A DNA stretch of 64,000 nt, taken from NCBI GenBank assembly GCA_016795485.1, contig JAEUHM010000054.1:124001-188000 (forward strand), read 5' to 3'. Shown piece after piece: positions 1 to 9,600 of this stretch. The notes beneath the pieces were generated by a model that was not told the DNA's origin, made no database searches, and saw nothing but the letters and a program-made list of their open reading frames with translations. Both the position numbers and the translations under genes were made by a program. The DNA comes from Verrucomicrobiaceae bacterium (GTDB lineage: Bacteria > Verrucomicrobiota > Verrucomicrobiia > Verrucomicrobiales > Verrucomicrobiaceae). The number at the start of each line of letters is the position of its first letter. The stretch's first letter is position 1.

Positions 1-183
1 CTGCGGGAAGTGCGGCGCGAGAACTTCAGGAGTGAGCGTGGGAGTAGGCGCTGCAGGATCACCCGCCTGCGTCGGCTCCATGATCTGCGCCATCAGGCAG
101 CGCGGGCACTGGCTGGCTGGTGCATCCTGCGGAATAAGGGCACCGCAGTCGAGGCATTTGGGGGCATGTGATGAATCAGTCAT
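1..183 (-). CDS. Ser/Thr protein kinase, N-terminal fragment (runs off left edge)
   Basis: Only the first 61 codons are in the window. The ATG at 181-183 is preceded directly by AGGAAAGAGC, one of the few good ribosome sites here. The visible peptide has two CxxC pairs (C10/C13 and C26/C29), which read as a small zinc ribbon, then a Pro/Thr linker ending in EVLAPHFPQ. In Verrucomicrobia and Planctomycetes this layout usually precedes the glycine-rich loop of an Hanks-type kinase. The gene lies 43 bases downstream of an ECF sigma factor of the kinase-linked type, which supports the call. The kinase domain itself is not visible, so the function is inferred from the N-terminal pattern and the neighbour. 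Confidence 0.6.
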   Translation of the reverse strand, partial: MTDSSHAPKCLDCGALIPQDAPASQCPRCLMAQIMEPTQAGDPAAPTPTLTPEVLAPHFPQ

Positions 184-226
184 GCTCTTTCCTGATGCGT
201 TGAAATGGAAACCGAACAGATCTTTT

Positions 227-967
227 TCATTTCCCAAGGGCGGCGAACAAAGTCTGCATCTCACTTTGCACACTGGCTGGGTCATCCAAAGTGCCGGCCA
301 CTTCGGATTTCACCCATTGCCGGAGGCGCTTCCGTAAGCGGTGAATGACCATGCGTAATGCATCGGGACTCATCCCGAAGGCGGAGGCGAGCGCCACTTG
401 ATCGCCACGCTCGGCACCGCCACTGAGCATGGATTTGACCGACTCAAACAACTCGCCCCGCCCCTCTGCCACACATTCAGTTCGGAGTGCGTCCAGGCTA
501 CGGGCAAGCACAGTGACGGCCCATTGCCGATCAAACTCCTCGTCTGGTGACAATTGCCGTCCGTCGGGGAGTTCCGACACCTCGGGCGCATCCAGCGGCA
601 GAGCCTCCGCGCTGCCGCCGCGTTTGATGCGCCGCCCAGACTCACGCTGACGCGAAACGAAGTGTTTCACCGCACCAAGCAGATAGGACCGAAAGCGCCC
701 GCGATCCCTCTCTACAGAATCAATGCGCCCTCCACCCAGAATCTCGGCAAAGAACGCATGGCTCAGATCCCGCGCGGTATCCACATCCCTCAGCGCACTC
801 TTCAAATAGGCGACCACTGGCTCGTAATAAGCATCACAAAGGTCCGTCAGTGCCCGGCGACCTTCCTCAGAATCCGCCTTGGCCAAGCAGACGCGAGTCC
901 AGCGAGTAGTGAGGAACGAGGCGACGTGAGGCGATGCTGGAGTCATGGAGTGTGGCAATGCTGCCAT
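227..967 (-). CDS. ECF-type RNA polymerase sigma factor (kinase-linked group)
   Basis: A 246-residue sigma-70 family protein. Region 2 is marked by FLTTRWTRV (about residues 18-26), the DARD-like RDLSHAFFAEIL stretch and RGRFRSYLLGAVKHFVSRQ. Region 4 carries the helix-turn-helix ASAFGMSPDALRMVIHRLRKRLRQ near residues 190-215. The opening TTRW motif followed by a long region 2-4 linker is typical of the ECF group that sits beside Ser/Thr kinases in Planctomycetes and Verrucomicrobia, and a kinase start follows 43 bases downstream. The start at 965-967 has no clear ribosome site; Met8 is a possible alternative. It probably directs RNA polymerase to a small regulon after a kinase signal (inference). 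Confidence 0.85.
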   Translation of the reverse strand: MAALPHSMTPASPHVASFLTTRWTRVCLAKADSEEGRRALTDLCDAYYEPVVAYLKSALRDVDTARDLSHAFFAEILGGGRIDSVERDRGRFRSYLLGAVKHFVSRQRESGRRIKRGGSAEALPLDAPEVSELPDGRQLSPDEEFDRQWAVTVLARSLDALRTECVAEGRGELFESVKSMLSGGAERGDQVALASAFGMSPDALRMVIHRLRKRLRQWVKSEVAGTLDDPASVQSEMQTLFAALGK

Positions 968-1020
968 AGGTCCATGACGTTTTGGAGGGGAAACGTAACG
1001 GATCGGTCAACGAATAGAAG

Positions 1021-2460
1021 TCATGGCCGGGCCGAGCGCCAGCCTGCTTTCAGTTGTTCGGCGAGCTGCTTCACGCGGTCGGCATGATCGGGATCATCGG
1101 CGAGGTTTTTGGACTCGGTTTCGTGGTAAAGCTCGATGCCGGCGGGCTTGCCTTTGAGATCATGCCACTCGGTGTAGCGCCATTCGGGCGTTCGAATGCT
1201 GCGGCCCATGAAGGGTGGTTTTCCGGTGCGCAGGTATTGGCTGAAGACGGCTTTCTTCCACGGCTGGTCCGGTTCTTCGAGCAACGGGGCGAAGCTGCTG
1301 CCTTCGAGATGCGGCGGCAAAGGCAGCGAGCACACACTGGCGAGCGTGGGATAGAGATCGACGAGTTCCACGAGGGCCTTTGTTCGCTGTCCGGCGGTTT
1401 TCATGCCGGGAAGGCTCACCAGCAACGGCACGCGGGTGCCGTGCTCAAAGTTCGTCATCTTCGTCCACACGCTTTGCTCGCCGAGGTGGTAGCCGCGATC
1501 GCCCCAAAGCACGATGGCGGTGTTTTCACGCAAACCGAGCCGATCCAGCTCCGCGATCACTTTACCGAGCTGTGCATCCATGAAGCTCACGCAGGCGCGG
1601 TAGCCGCGAATGAGATTGTGAGCCATCACGGCGTTGATCTTGCCGTTATCGGGCACGGTGCCGTAGCTGCGGAGTTCGTAGTTGTTGTGAAAAGCAGGTT
1701 CAGGGGCGTTTGGGGGCCGTTTGGCATTCGCGGGCATCTGAATCGATTCCGCTGGATACAGGTCCCAATACTTCTGCGGGCAGGTGAAAGGCAGATGCGG
1801 CTTCACAAAGCCCACGGCGAGGAAGAACGGCTTTGCATCGGCTTTAAGTCGCTGGAGCGTTTCGACAGCTTTCGTAGCGGTTTGACCATCGGGATAGACT
1901 TCATCCGACTCGTTGGCGGCTTCAAACGGTGCGGCGCGGAGTTGCTTCGGTTGCTTGTCCTTTGGCAATGCCTTGAGCTGCTTCACATAATCGAGCGATT
2001 CCTTCGTGAACCAATGCTTGTAAGGCTCGCCATGATACCACGCGGGCTCGCTCCAAGATTGCGGATCATCGCCCGGCTCGCGTTCGCTGTGGTGGAAGAC
2101 CTTGCCGAGCGACAGCGTGGTGTAGCCATGATTTTTGAAGTGTTGTGGCAATGTGACGACATCGGGCATATGCCCGCGAAGGAAGTGCTGATTGTCGAAA
2201 ATGCCCGTCGTGTCCGGCCGGCAGCCACTAAGGATGCTGTTCCGCGAGGGATTGCACACCGCGACTTGGCAATAGGCACGCTCGAAGAGCAAACTTTGCC
2301 CCGCGAGCTTGTCGATGTGCGGCGTCTTCATGTGCGCCGCGCCATAACAACCGATCTCCGGCCGCAGATCGTCCACCGCGATGAAAAGCACATTGAGCGG
2401 GGTTGCGACCGACTGCGTTATCGCACACCATATTAAGAATATTTGCAGTGCTGACTTCAT
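1021..2460 (-). CDS. Sulfatase, iduronate-2-sulfatase-like
   Basis: A 479-residue exported sulfatase. A signal peptide covers about residues 1-19. The metal-binding DD pair is D30-D31 in LFIAVDDLRPEIGCYG. The formylglycine motif is C69-N-P-S-R73, the CxPSR form that the formylglycine-generating enzyme modifies. Further on come the GKVFHH, VGFVKPHLPF and WGDRGYHLGEQSVWTK motifs typical of iduronate-2-sulfatase-like enzymes (family S1_7). It should hydrolyse sulfate esters from a polysaccharide in the periplasm or outside. It stands alone on the minus strand with a 329-base gap upstream. The exact substrate cannot be read from sequence; iduronate sulfate is only the family name. Confidence 0.9.
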   Translation of the reverse strand: MKSALQIFLIWCAITQSVATPLNVLFIAVDDLRPEIGCYGAAHMKTPHIDKLAGQSLLFERAYCQVAVCNPSRNSILSGCRPDTTGIFDNQHFLRGHMPDVVTLPQHFKNHGYTTLSLGKVFHHSEREPGDDPQSWSEPAWYHGEPYKHWFTKESLDYVKQLKALPKDKQPKQLRAAPFEAANESDEVYPDGQTATKAVETLQRLKADAKPFFLAVGFVKPHLPFTCPQKYWDLYPAESIQMPANAKRPPNAPEPAFHNNYELRSYGTVPDNGKINAVMAHNLIRGYRACVSFMDAQLGKVIAELDRLGLRENTAIVLWGDRGYHLGEQSVWTKMTNFEHGTRVPLLVSLPGMKTAGQRTKALVELVDLYPTLASVCSLPLPPHLEGSSFAPLLEEPDQPWKKAVFSQYLRTGKPPFMGRSIRTPEWRYTEWHDLKGKPAGIELYHETESKNLADDPDHADRVKQLAEQLKAGWRSARP

Positions 2461-2789
2461 ATGTCGAGCGTTAGCCAGGCAACGAGAACGTGTTCAGAAT
2501 GGCTGGCTTTTACGACGCCAACTTCCCGTGTCATTTTCGTGGATAATGGAGCTGGCAAAAGCACTTTATAAGCAGCTCGTCCAAGTTCAGTTGTGGTCTC
2601 TTCATAGACTTAGGAGACAATCGCCACAAAGAACACTGCGGGTTGTACGAGCACTCACAAATAAAGGACTGAAGATGTCACAGTGCCTCAAGTTGCCAGT
2701 TTATCGAAACCGACTTTTTAGACGAACGATCACAGGGATAGCGTTGATGCTGTATCGAATTCTGATAGCAGGCGGTCACGGTTGGTGAA
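2461..2789. other. Intergenic gap upstream of the sulfatase gene
   Basis: This 329-base stretch lies between the sulfatase start and the stop of the WG-repeat gene. I see no RNA gene, repeat or convincing reading frame. On the minus strand a TATAAA hexamer (2570 down to 2565) could be a -10 element for the sulfatase gene, but no matching -35 lies 16-18 bases upstream, so it is only a weak candidate. Confidence 0.4.
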
Positions 2790-4700
2790 TCACTTCGAAA
2801 CTGAGCTGATACGGAGGCAGCCCCAGAGGCCGTCCTTTTGAGCGAAGAAGACCGCCGGTTTTGATGGATCAGGAAAGCCGTCCTCCGGCAGCATGACGTC
2901 TTCAAATTCAGCTTCGGAAACAACCGCGCCTGAGGAGTTGAGGAGGCGGATCTGCTTTTTCCGCGTCTCGTAACCCGATAATACCCAGCCTCCGGGAAAG
3001 CCCACTAGCTCGCCCATATAAAACGGGCCATAATCCGCCCCGAGAACAGCCCGCTTCTCTGGCTCGACGACCTGAGGAGGGAACGCGACCTCACCCGATG
3101 GGCGGATAGCACATGCAACGCCCCACATCTCGACAGGCAGGAGACCGTTGTAGGCGGGACCGAAAACTCGGGCCACCTCCGGTTTGAGAACGAAAGTGAG
3201 ACCGTTGCTTACCGCATGGCGTTCCCCATTCTCCTCCGGTATGAAGGTTCTATTTGCCGCATTGTCGCCTATGACTCGGACGATCTTGTCACCGGCCTGG
3301 ATGAACAAGGCGTCACCCGGCTCGTTGTTGGATGGTCCTTGAAGCAAGGCCACAACCTTGCCTGTTGGCACGAGAGACATGTTCGTGATGAACAGAGCGT
3401 CAAGCAATGGCATCTCGTTCGGCCACTGGGCAGGTTCGAGAATGGCTCCATCCCGGCTGATGATGCCCACCTTCCCACCTTGCTCGACGATGAAGTGATC
3501 CATGGATCCCCGGTTGCTAATCTTGTCCCACACGACCCCACCAAGCACTTTTCCATCTGCATCCGCGAGGCCGAGCTTGCTGCCTCGCCGTATCACGATG
3601 CGGTCCAGGTCGGCGCGAATGAAGGACGTAGAATCACGGACGAGGGACTGATCACGGATGAAAACCGAAGTGGAACCCCAGGTATAGTTCGTGACTAGCT
3701 CATCACCCTCAGCCAGTGCTGCCCCGTCCACATGCCACCAGCCTGTCCTGCCTCCCTTGGATGTCTGGAAGAAGTTGCCTGTGACCATTGGGGAGGGGCC
3801 CTCAGCCAGTGCGTCTGACTCAAAGACGTATTTGCCCGCAACGGCATCAAATACACACCACTTCTGAGCGCGTGAGACCCAAAAGAGCTCTCTCGAACTA
3901 CTGCTTATTCGGGTACTGCCGTAGCGCCTGCCATCAAATGGGTGCAATCGCTCCCACTGGTGCTCATGAACGAGCTTGCCCGTGCGGTCGACCAATCCCC
4001 ACTTCCCATCTGCTGCTTGCAGTGCTGGTGCGTAGTCCCCTGCGAAGGGATAGACCTTCTCAAACTGCGCGGGGACGATGATTTTCCCTTTCGCATCGAC
4101 GAGGCCCCACTTGCCCGTAGCTTCATCGGCAAAAGCGAGGGTATCTCCAAACTCCATGCCCACATCTTTCCATCTCGGTTCCGCGAAGACCGATCCACTC
4201 GTGCTCATAATCCCCCATTTGCCACCACGCAGGAAAGGAAACGCTCCTTCCTTCAGGAATACCGACTTGTCGATGCCCTGGCGGGTGGTTTCGCCTTTGT
4301 CGAGGTCCAGCAGCACGCGCCCGTCGGCGGTGATGACCGTCTGCTGCCACTTGCCCTGGGCATCCTGAATATATGGTAGCGCCAGCCTTTGGCGAAAAAG
4401 ATCAGCGACCGGAAACCGTGGCTGAATCACCCAGGACCACGCCGCAGGAGCAGGGCTCCAAGCCTTCACGAAGGCCTGATCCGCCGCGCTGAGCCTCTCC
4501 AACGGCAGCAGGAACTCCTGCCCGTCCTCCGCACGGCGGATGGTGACGTGGTTTTCCGTTTTAGAGACGATGGTGGCCTTCAGAGTGCGGCCATCAGTGG
4601 CGGTGAAGGTGCGGTGGTCAGCGAAGGCAGTCTGCTGGGCTTGAATCGGACTACCTTGAGCGAGCAGGGAGACCAAAGCGGTGAGGAAGAATCGTTTCAT
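2790..4700 (-). CDS. Exported WG-repeat protein with SHD1-like domain
   Basis: A 636-residue protein. The start is taken at ATG 4698-4700 because a signal peptide (MKRFFLTALVSLLAQG) follows at once; an earlier in-frame TTG at 4748 would bury it. Residues about 28-82 form an SHD1/SLA1-like beta domain (FTATDGRTLKATIV, ending LPLERLSAADQAFV), common in exported Verrucomicrobia and Planctomycete proteins. The rest is a series of WG repeats of the type KWGLVDAKGKIIVPAQFEKV, with good copies near residues 160-260 and weaker ones near 390-450. WG repeats are thought to be binding beta-hairpin modules; no enzyme motif is visible. It lies 82 bases after the PA14/heparinase-like gene and may be co-transcribed with it. 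Function unknown. Confidence 0.8.
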   Translation of the reverse strand: MKRFFLTALVSLLAQGSPIQAQQTAFADHRTFTATDGRTLKATIVSKTENHVTIRRAEDGQEFLLPLERLSAADQAFVKAWSPAPAAWSWVIQPRFPVADLFRQRLALPYIQDAQGKWQQTVITADGRVLLDLDKGETTRQGIDKSVFLKEGAFPFLRGGKWGIMSTSGSVFAEPRWKDVGMEFGDTLAFADEATGKWGLVDAKGKIIVPAQFEKVYPFAGDYAPALQAADGKWGLVDRTGKLVHEHQWERLHPFDGRRYGSTRISSSSRELFWVSRAQKWCVFDAVAGKYVFESDALAEGPSPMVTGNFFQTSKGGRTGWWHVDGAALAEGDELVTNYTWGSTSVFIRDQSLVRDSTSFIRADLDRIVIRRGSKLGLADADGKVLGGVVWDKISNRGSMDHFIVEQGGKVGIISRDGAILEPAQWPNEMPLLDALFITNMSLVPTGKVVALLQGPSNNEPGDALFIQAGDKIVRVIGDNAANRTFIPEENGERHAVSNGLTFVLKPEVARVFGPAYNGLLPVEMWGVACAIRPSGEVAFPPQVVEPEKRAVLGADYGPFYMGELVGFPGGWVLSGYETRKKQIRLLNSSGAVVSEAEFEDVMLPEDGFPDPSKPAVFFAQKDGLWGCLRISSVSK

Positions 4701-4782
4701 GGTGGGACTCGAGCGCAAGGAATGCTTCAATTCGATTACAATGGGCAATTAGTGCCGATCCAGACGGGTTTCAAACGTCAAA

Positions 4783-6606
4783 TCACGAGTGCGCCGCCAG
4801 TGATGCCAAACCCATCGCGTTGTTGCTGCCCGTGCCGATGTCGGAGAAAGTGAAGCGCTGCCGCGTGTTGCTGGCGATGCTCAATGGTTCGCGTCTCGCG
4901 GTGAAGAAGCCCGGGATGCGGCTCACGCCAAAGGTGGAGCCCAGAGCCGTCTCCATGCTCAGCATGCCATCGGAGAGCCCCAGCTTGGCCAGGATGCCGT
5001 AATCCGTGCCTTCATGCCATGCGCCGTTGTTTGGCTCCCATTGATCAATCTTCTGCACGAGCTGCGACACCGCTTTGGAAAGATTGCTCTCGCCCTTCGA
5101 CTCATTGCCCATCCCCACTGCGATGGAGGCCTGGATGAAGCCGCTGTCGTTCAAAATGCCGATGTTGTTGCCATACGCGTTTGATTGATAATTGAGGCTA
5201 CTATTGATCAGGAAGTTCAGCAGCGTCGTGCGCCGTGTGCTGTCCCAATACGGATACAGCCAGTCATAAGCGAAGGCCAGCGAGCGCAGGGTGAAGCCCT
5301 TCCACTTGTTCGAGTAGTCGCCCGTCGCCATGATACTCTCCGCCCGCGTCCACACCCGCTCCGCATACGCCGCATCGCCCGTGAGCCACCACGCCAGCGC
5401 CAGACGCGGCATGTCATTGCCATAGTTCGGCACCACGGTGAGGTCCGTGTTCGCCTGGCTCACCACCCACTGCGCCCGCGTCTTCGCCGCACTCGCCGTG
5501 GGGCTCAAATACGCCGCTTTCAGCCACGCAAATCGCTCTCTCGTAGCCCCCAGCCTCGGCTGCTCCGTCGCCAGCGTATTAAAGTAGTTCGACGTGCTCG
5601 GTGTGGTCAAATCCGAGCCCGTCATCATCAGCACCGTGCCTGGAATGATGCTGAAAGTCGCATCTCCCGGCTTCATCCAGCCCACCGACCAATGATCCGC
5701 GCCTGTGTCCTCCTTGTGCAGCAACTCCACATAATACCGCTGTCCCGCCACCAGCGTGCGCGGAGCCGATTGCTGGCTCGCATTCGCCACGAAGTCACGA
5801 AACGCCGTCGCCGTCGTCGTGCTCGCGATGAGCGCCTTGTTTGCCGCTGTCGCATCCGTGCTCAAATAAAGCTGCACCACCTCATCCCCGCTCAACGCAA
5901 AGGTGTAACTCCCCGAAACCGGTGCCCGAATGAACCCCGTCACCCGTGTGCCAAACGAGTCCTCCCAGCTCTGCGCCAGGCACTCAAACAAGGTCAAAAA
6001 CTCGCGTGAAGCCGGTTTGTTCGGGTAGTTCGCATTCGACGTCATGGTGCTGATGCTCGCGCCCGTCAGTCCATGCCAAACCTCACGCATCACCGCCCCG
6101 CCGTTCGGGATTTCCGTCGTCGGATACAGCCGATTCGTCGGCACCACCTGCCTCGATTGCGATGCTGAGGCCCATTCCAGCTTCACCGAGGCACTGCCCG
6201 TTTGCTGCACATACTCCAGCCGCACATTCGCCCGATGCCCCGCCTTCAGCCGCATCTGCCCCCGCATCTCGCCGGACCCCTGCATGAACGCCCGATGCAC
6301 AATCAGCTCATCATTCACCCAAAGCCGCGCCCCATCATCCGCCGTCACAAAAAACGTATAAAGCTCCGAATAAGCCGCCTCAATCTGCCCCGACCACGCC
6401 ACCGCATAAGTATCCGCCGCCGTGATCGCCGTGCCGGATGGGATGGCGGAGCCGAAGTTGAGATTGATCGAAGCATCCGTCCGTGTCGTCACCGGCGTGA
6501 CGAACTCGGTGGCATCGTAATACTTCCCCGTCAGCCCCGTGCCCGTCTGGGCGAAGGCTGAGGCACTCATTAAAAGGGTAAGAATAAGAATGAATCTCCT
6601 AACCAT
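4783..6606 (-). CDS. PA14-domain protein with heparinase-like alpha/alpha domain, probably 3'-truncated
   Basis: A 607-residue exported protein. The start at ATG 6604-6606 is followed by the signal peptide MVRRFILILTLLMSASAFAQ. Residues about 24-165 are a PA14 beta-barrel (GLTGKYYDATEF, FFVTADDGARLWVNDELI). A second PA14-like domain spans about 172-330 (SGSYTFALSGDEVVQLYLS). From about 345 an alpha-helical region (LALAWWLTGDAAYAERV, AFAYDWLYPYWDSTRR, NNGAWHEGTDYG) resembles the toroid of heparinase II/III and alginate lyases. The chain ends at GSNNAMGLASLAAHS, where relatives usually continue into a beta-sandwich domain. The gene start overlaps the end of the upstream GH16 gene by 37 bases. 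Activity on a uronic-acid polysaccharide is inferred; the missing domain makes it uncertain. Confidence 0.75.
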   Translation of the reverse strand: MVRRFILILTLLMSASAFAQTGTGLTGKYYDATEFVTPVTTRTDASINLNFGSAIPSGTAITAADTYAVAWSGQIEAAYSELYTFFVTADDGARLWVNDELIVHRAFMQGSGEMRGQMRLKAGHRANVRLEYVQQTGSASVKLEWASASQSRQVVPTNRLYPTTEIPNGGAVMREVWHGLTGASISTMTSNANYPNKPASREFLTLFECLAQSWEDSFGTRVTGFIRAPVSGSYTFALSGDEVVQLYLSTDATAANKALIASTTTATAFRDFVANASQQSAPRTLVAGQRYYVELLHKEDTGADHWSVGWMKPGDATFSIIPGTVLMMTGSDLTTPSTSNYFNTLATEQPRLGATRERFAWLKAAYLSPTASAAKTRAQWVVSQANTDLTVVPNYGNDMPRLALAWWLTGDAAYAERVWTRAESIMATGDYSNKWKGFTLRSLAFAYDWLYPYWDSTRRTTLLNFLINSSLNYQSNAYGNNIGILNDSGFIQASIAVGMGNESKGESNLSKAVSQLVQKIDQWEPNNGAWHEGTDYGILAKLGLSDGMLSMETALGSTFGVSRIPGFFTARREPLSIASNTRQRFTFSDIGTGSNNAMGLASLAAHS

Positions 6607-9600
6607 GGTCGGGTCACTTTGAGATGCACAAAACGCTTGGCGACACCCGCAGGCACCGTGGCCTTGATTTGCTGAGTGGTGGGGTTGTCGGTCAAAATGC
6701 TGCTGGTGATGCCTGCGGTGCTCCAAGTCACCAGATCATCGCTCCACTCGACCGTGTAGGTCACATCGGTGGCGGACTTGTTTTTCGTATAGATGAACTC
6801 CAGCGTATTTCCGACCTTTTGGGCACTCAGCGGCACTTGGTCGTTTGAGGCAGGGTTCATGGCCGTGGCGTATTCGAGGAGGTTTTGAGTGCCGTCGTTG
6901 TCGGTGTCGGCAGTGTCGAGAGCGGGGCCGGCGTTGGTGTGGTTGTTGAAGTAGGTTTGCCGCCAGATTTCGATGGGCGTCATGGCGGAGCCGGTGACGA
7001 TGATGCTGAGCGTGCGGCTGCTCTCACCGAGGGCGTTGGTGGCGGCGAGTTTCAGCGTGTGGGTGCCGGGGGCGCTGAATTTGATGCTGGTGGGCGTGGT
7101 GAACCAAACTTGGCCGGGGCCGCTGACGAGGCTCCACGCGGAGGTGGTGGCGTTGCTGACCGTGCCTGCCAAAGCGACGTTTTCTCCCACGGTGGCACTC
7201 GGAGCAGTGCCGGGATCGACCGAGGGCAGCAGCGGATGCGAAAAGGTGATCGTGAGCTGTGGCCGACGAGCCAGCGTGGCATGGTCATCGCTGGCGATGC
7301 GGGTGAAGTTGTTCGCGGCACCGGCTTCGGTAAGCGGAGAGAGGATCGTGAAGTTCAAAGATGTGCCTCCGGCGATGGCGGAAGTCACGGCACTGACCAT
7401 CGCGGGACTGCTGGCGAAGGTTTGCTGCGTGTTGACGGTCGTGACGGCATTGAAGCCGGGCACGCTGGCGAGAACTTCGCTACCGAGATCGCCTCCAGCG
7501 GTGCTCCACGTGCCTGCGCCATCGTGCGTGAGCCAGTCAGCGCCGGTGCCGACGCCATTCGTGGCCACCGTGCCATTGCCGGCGCCTTCGATGAAGCTGC
7601 GGTTGAGCGTGCGCAGTTCCAGCGTCTGCACGCTGCCAGTGCCGGCAAAGTCCGTCCACACATCGAGCTGCGCGGCACTCACGGGATACGTTGGCACGCC
7701 AGCGAGTCCGAAACGGATCAAAGAGCGAAACGCGGAGTTGTTCTTGCCCACGAGCATTTGATCGCGTGCGCCGCTGTTCCAGGTCGTCGTGTCGGCGCGG
7801 ATGAAAGTGGCATCGTGCGTGTAGCCGCTCACGCCTTGGCGTAAAGTCAGGCTCGTGGGCGGAGCGACATCGACGGTGATGTTTTGCGTCACGCTTCCGA
7901 GTGCATTCGAGGCAGTGGCACGCAGGACATAGCGACCGGGCGTGCTGAAGCTCACACTGGTGTCGCTGAGGCTCGCATTCGCAAACGTGGCCGTGCCGGG
8001 ACCGCTGACGAGCGACCAAGTGATCACTGCATTGCCGCCCACGGTGGCCGTGAGTCGCAGCGAGGCCGCTGCATCGGGCAAAGCGACCGTCGAGGCGGTG
8101 GGCGAGGTGATGCTGAGCGTCGGATCATCGATCACGGGGAAGCCGGGGATCGGTGTCCACACGAGATTCACCGCTGTGCTCGTTTGTTGAAGCGTGAAGC
8201 TGCCGTAAGTGGCCGCAGCATTGCCCGCGCTGTCATTCGTTACGATTCCGAGCGCAAAACTGCCCGTGCGCGAGGTCATCGTCATCAGCGGAATCGTGCG
8301 TGCGGTGCGCCAGTAGCTCGCAGCGAAGTTCGCCGTGCTGCCGGGGCCATTCAGCACCACGTCCACCTTCGCACCCGAGGTGATCGTCAAGACACCGCAG
8401 CTCACGGGAGCAATGGAGGCGCTGTTGTTCGCAGTGAATTGCGCTTCCAGCTCGCTGTTGCCGAAATGCTGCAACGTGCCGCTGAAGGTCATGCCTTTCG
8501 CTTCGAGCACACCGCTGATGCTTCCCGCTTTGTTGCACACGCCATTGCCGGTGAGACGGCCGCTCAATCCGGCGCTCAGCGTGCCGCCGCTGGCGAGAAT
8601 GCCCGTGAGATTCATGCTGCCCGCCTCCACCGTGGCATTGCCGGTAAAGCTGTGCGCACCGGCCAGCGTGAGCATGCCAGCGCCGCGTTTGCGCAGAGCA
8701 CCGCCGCCGCTGATCGGCGTGGAGAAGGAAACGGCATCATCGCGACCGAAGCCGAGCTCCGCACCCGTGCTGACCGTGACGCCCGGCGTGTCAAAACTGC
8801 CGCTGGTGCCGCCGCCGATGAAAAGCCTGCCGCCGTTCACAGCGAGCGCTGCTTTCGTGCTGTTCGTGCCAGTGAGCACCCACACGCCGCCATTGGCCTT
8901 GTTCAGCGTGAGCGTCACCGGCGTGGTGACACTGTTGTAGGTCACACTCACGCCAGCATCGCTGATGTTGCCCGCAAAGGTGTTGTCGCTCGTGTTGGTG
9001 CCGCCGAGCGTGAAAAACGCATTCGCCGATGGAGCGCGTGAGGGATCGCTGGTCTTCGGTGTAATGACCACATCGCCATTCCATGTCATCGCGCCGCTTC
9101 CAGAGGCTTCGATGACGCCATCAGCCGTGTAACCGGTGAAGGCCACCGGCTTGCTGATGCTCGCCGCGGGTCCCGTGTAGATGAGGCGCGGGCGATACGT
9201 CTCGCTGTGGCGAGTGTTCGGACGAAACACCAGCGGCTCCGTCGGTGATGTGCCCAGGGCGCTGAAGGCCGTGATGCTCACACCGCCGCGTGCGATCGCT
9301 GTTTTCCCACTGTGCTGGCTGTTTGCAGGCAAAGCCAGAGTCGCATCGCCAGCCTTCGTCACATCGCGAATGCCGGTGCCGATGGGCTGCCCGAGCACGG
9401 TCTGGCCCAAAGTGGTCGCGCCGATGCCGGGCATAGCCGAGATGAACTCCACATCCTGCGTGCCGCTGCCGGTGATCGCTCCATTCAGCGTGAGGACGCC
9501 ACCGGCCTTGCGGCTTGCATTGGCAAACTGCACATCCTGCAAGGCCACGATGGGCACATTGAAGGTCTGATTCGTCTGCACCTCGGTGTTAAGCAGGATG

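Noticed and set aside
1054-2436. 460-codon open frame on the plus strand
   Set aside because: It is the exact reverse of the sulfatase gene, which has clear catalytic motifs; the plus-strand peptide resembles nothing.
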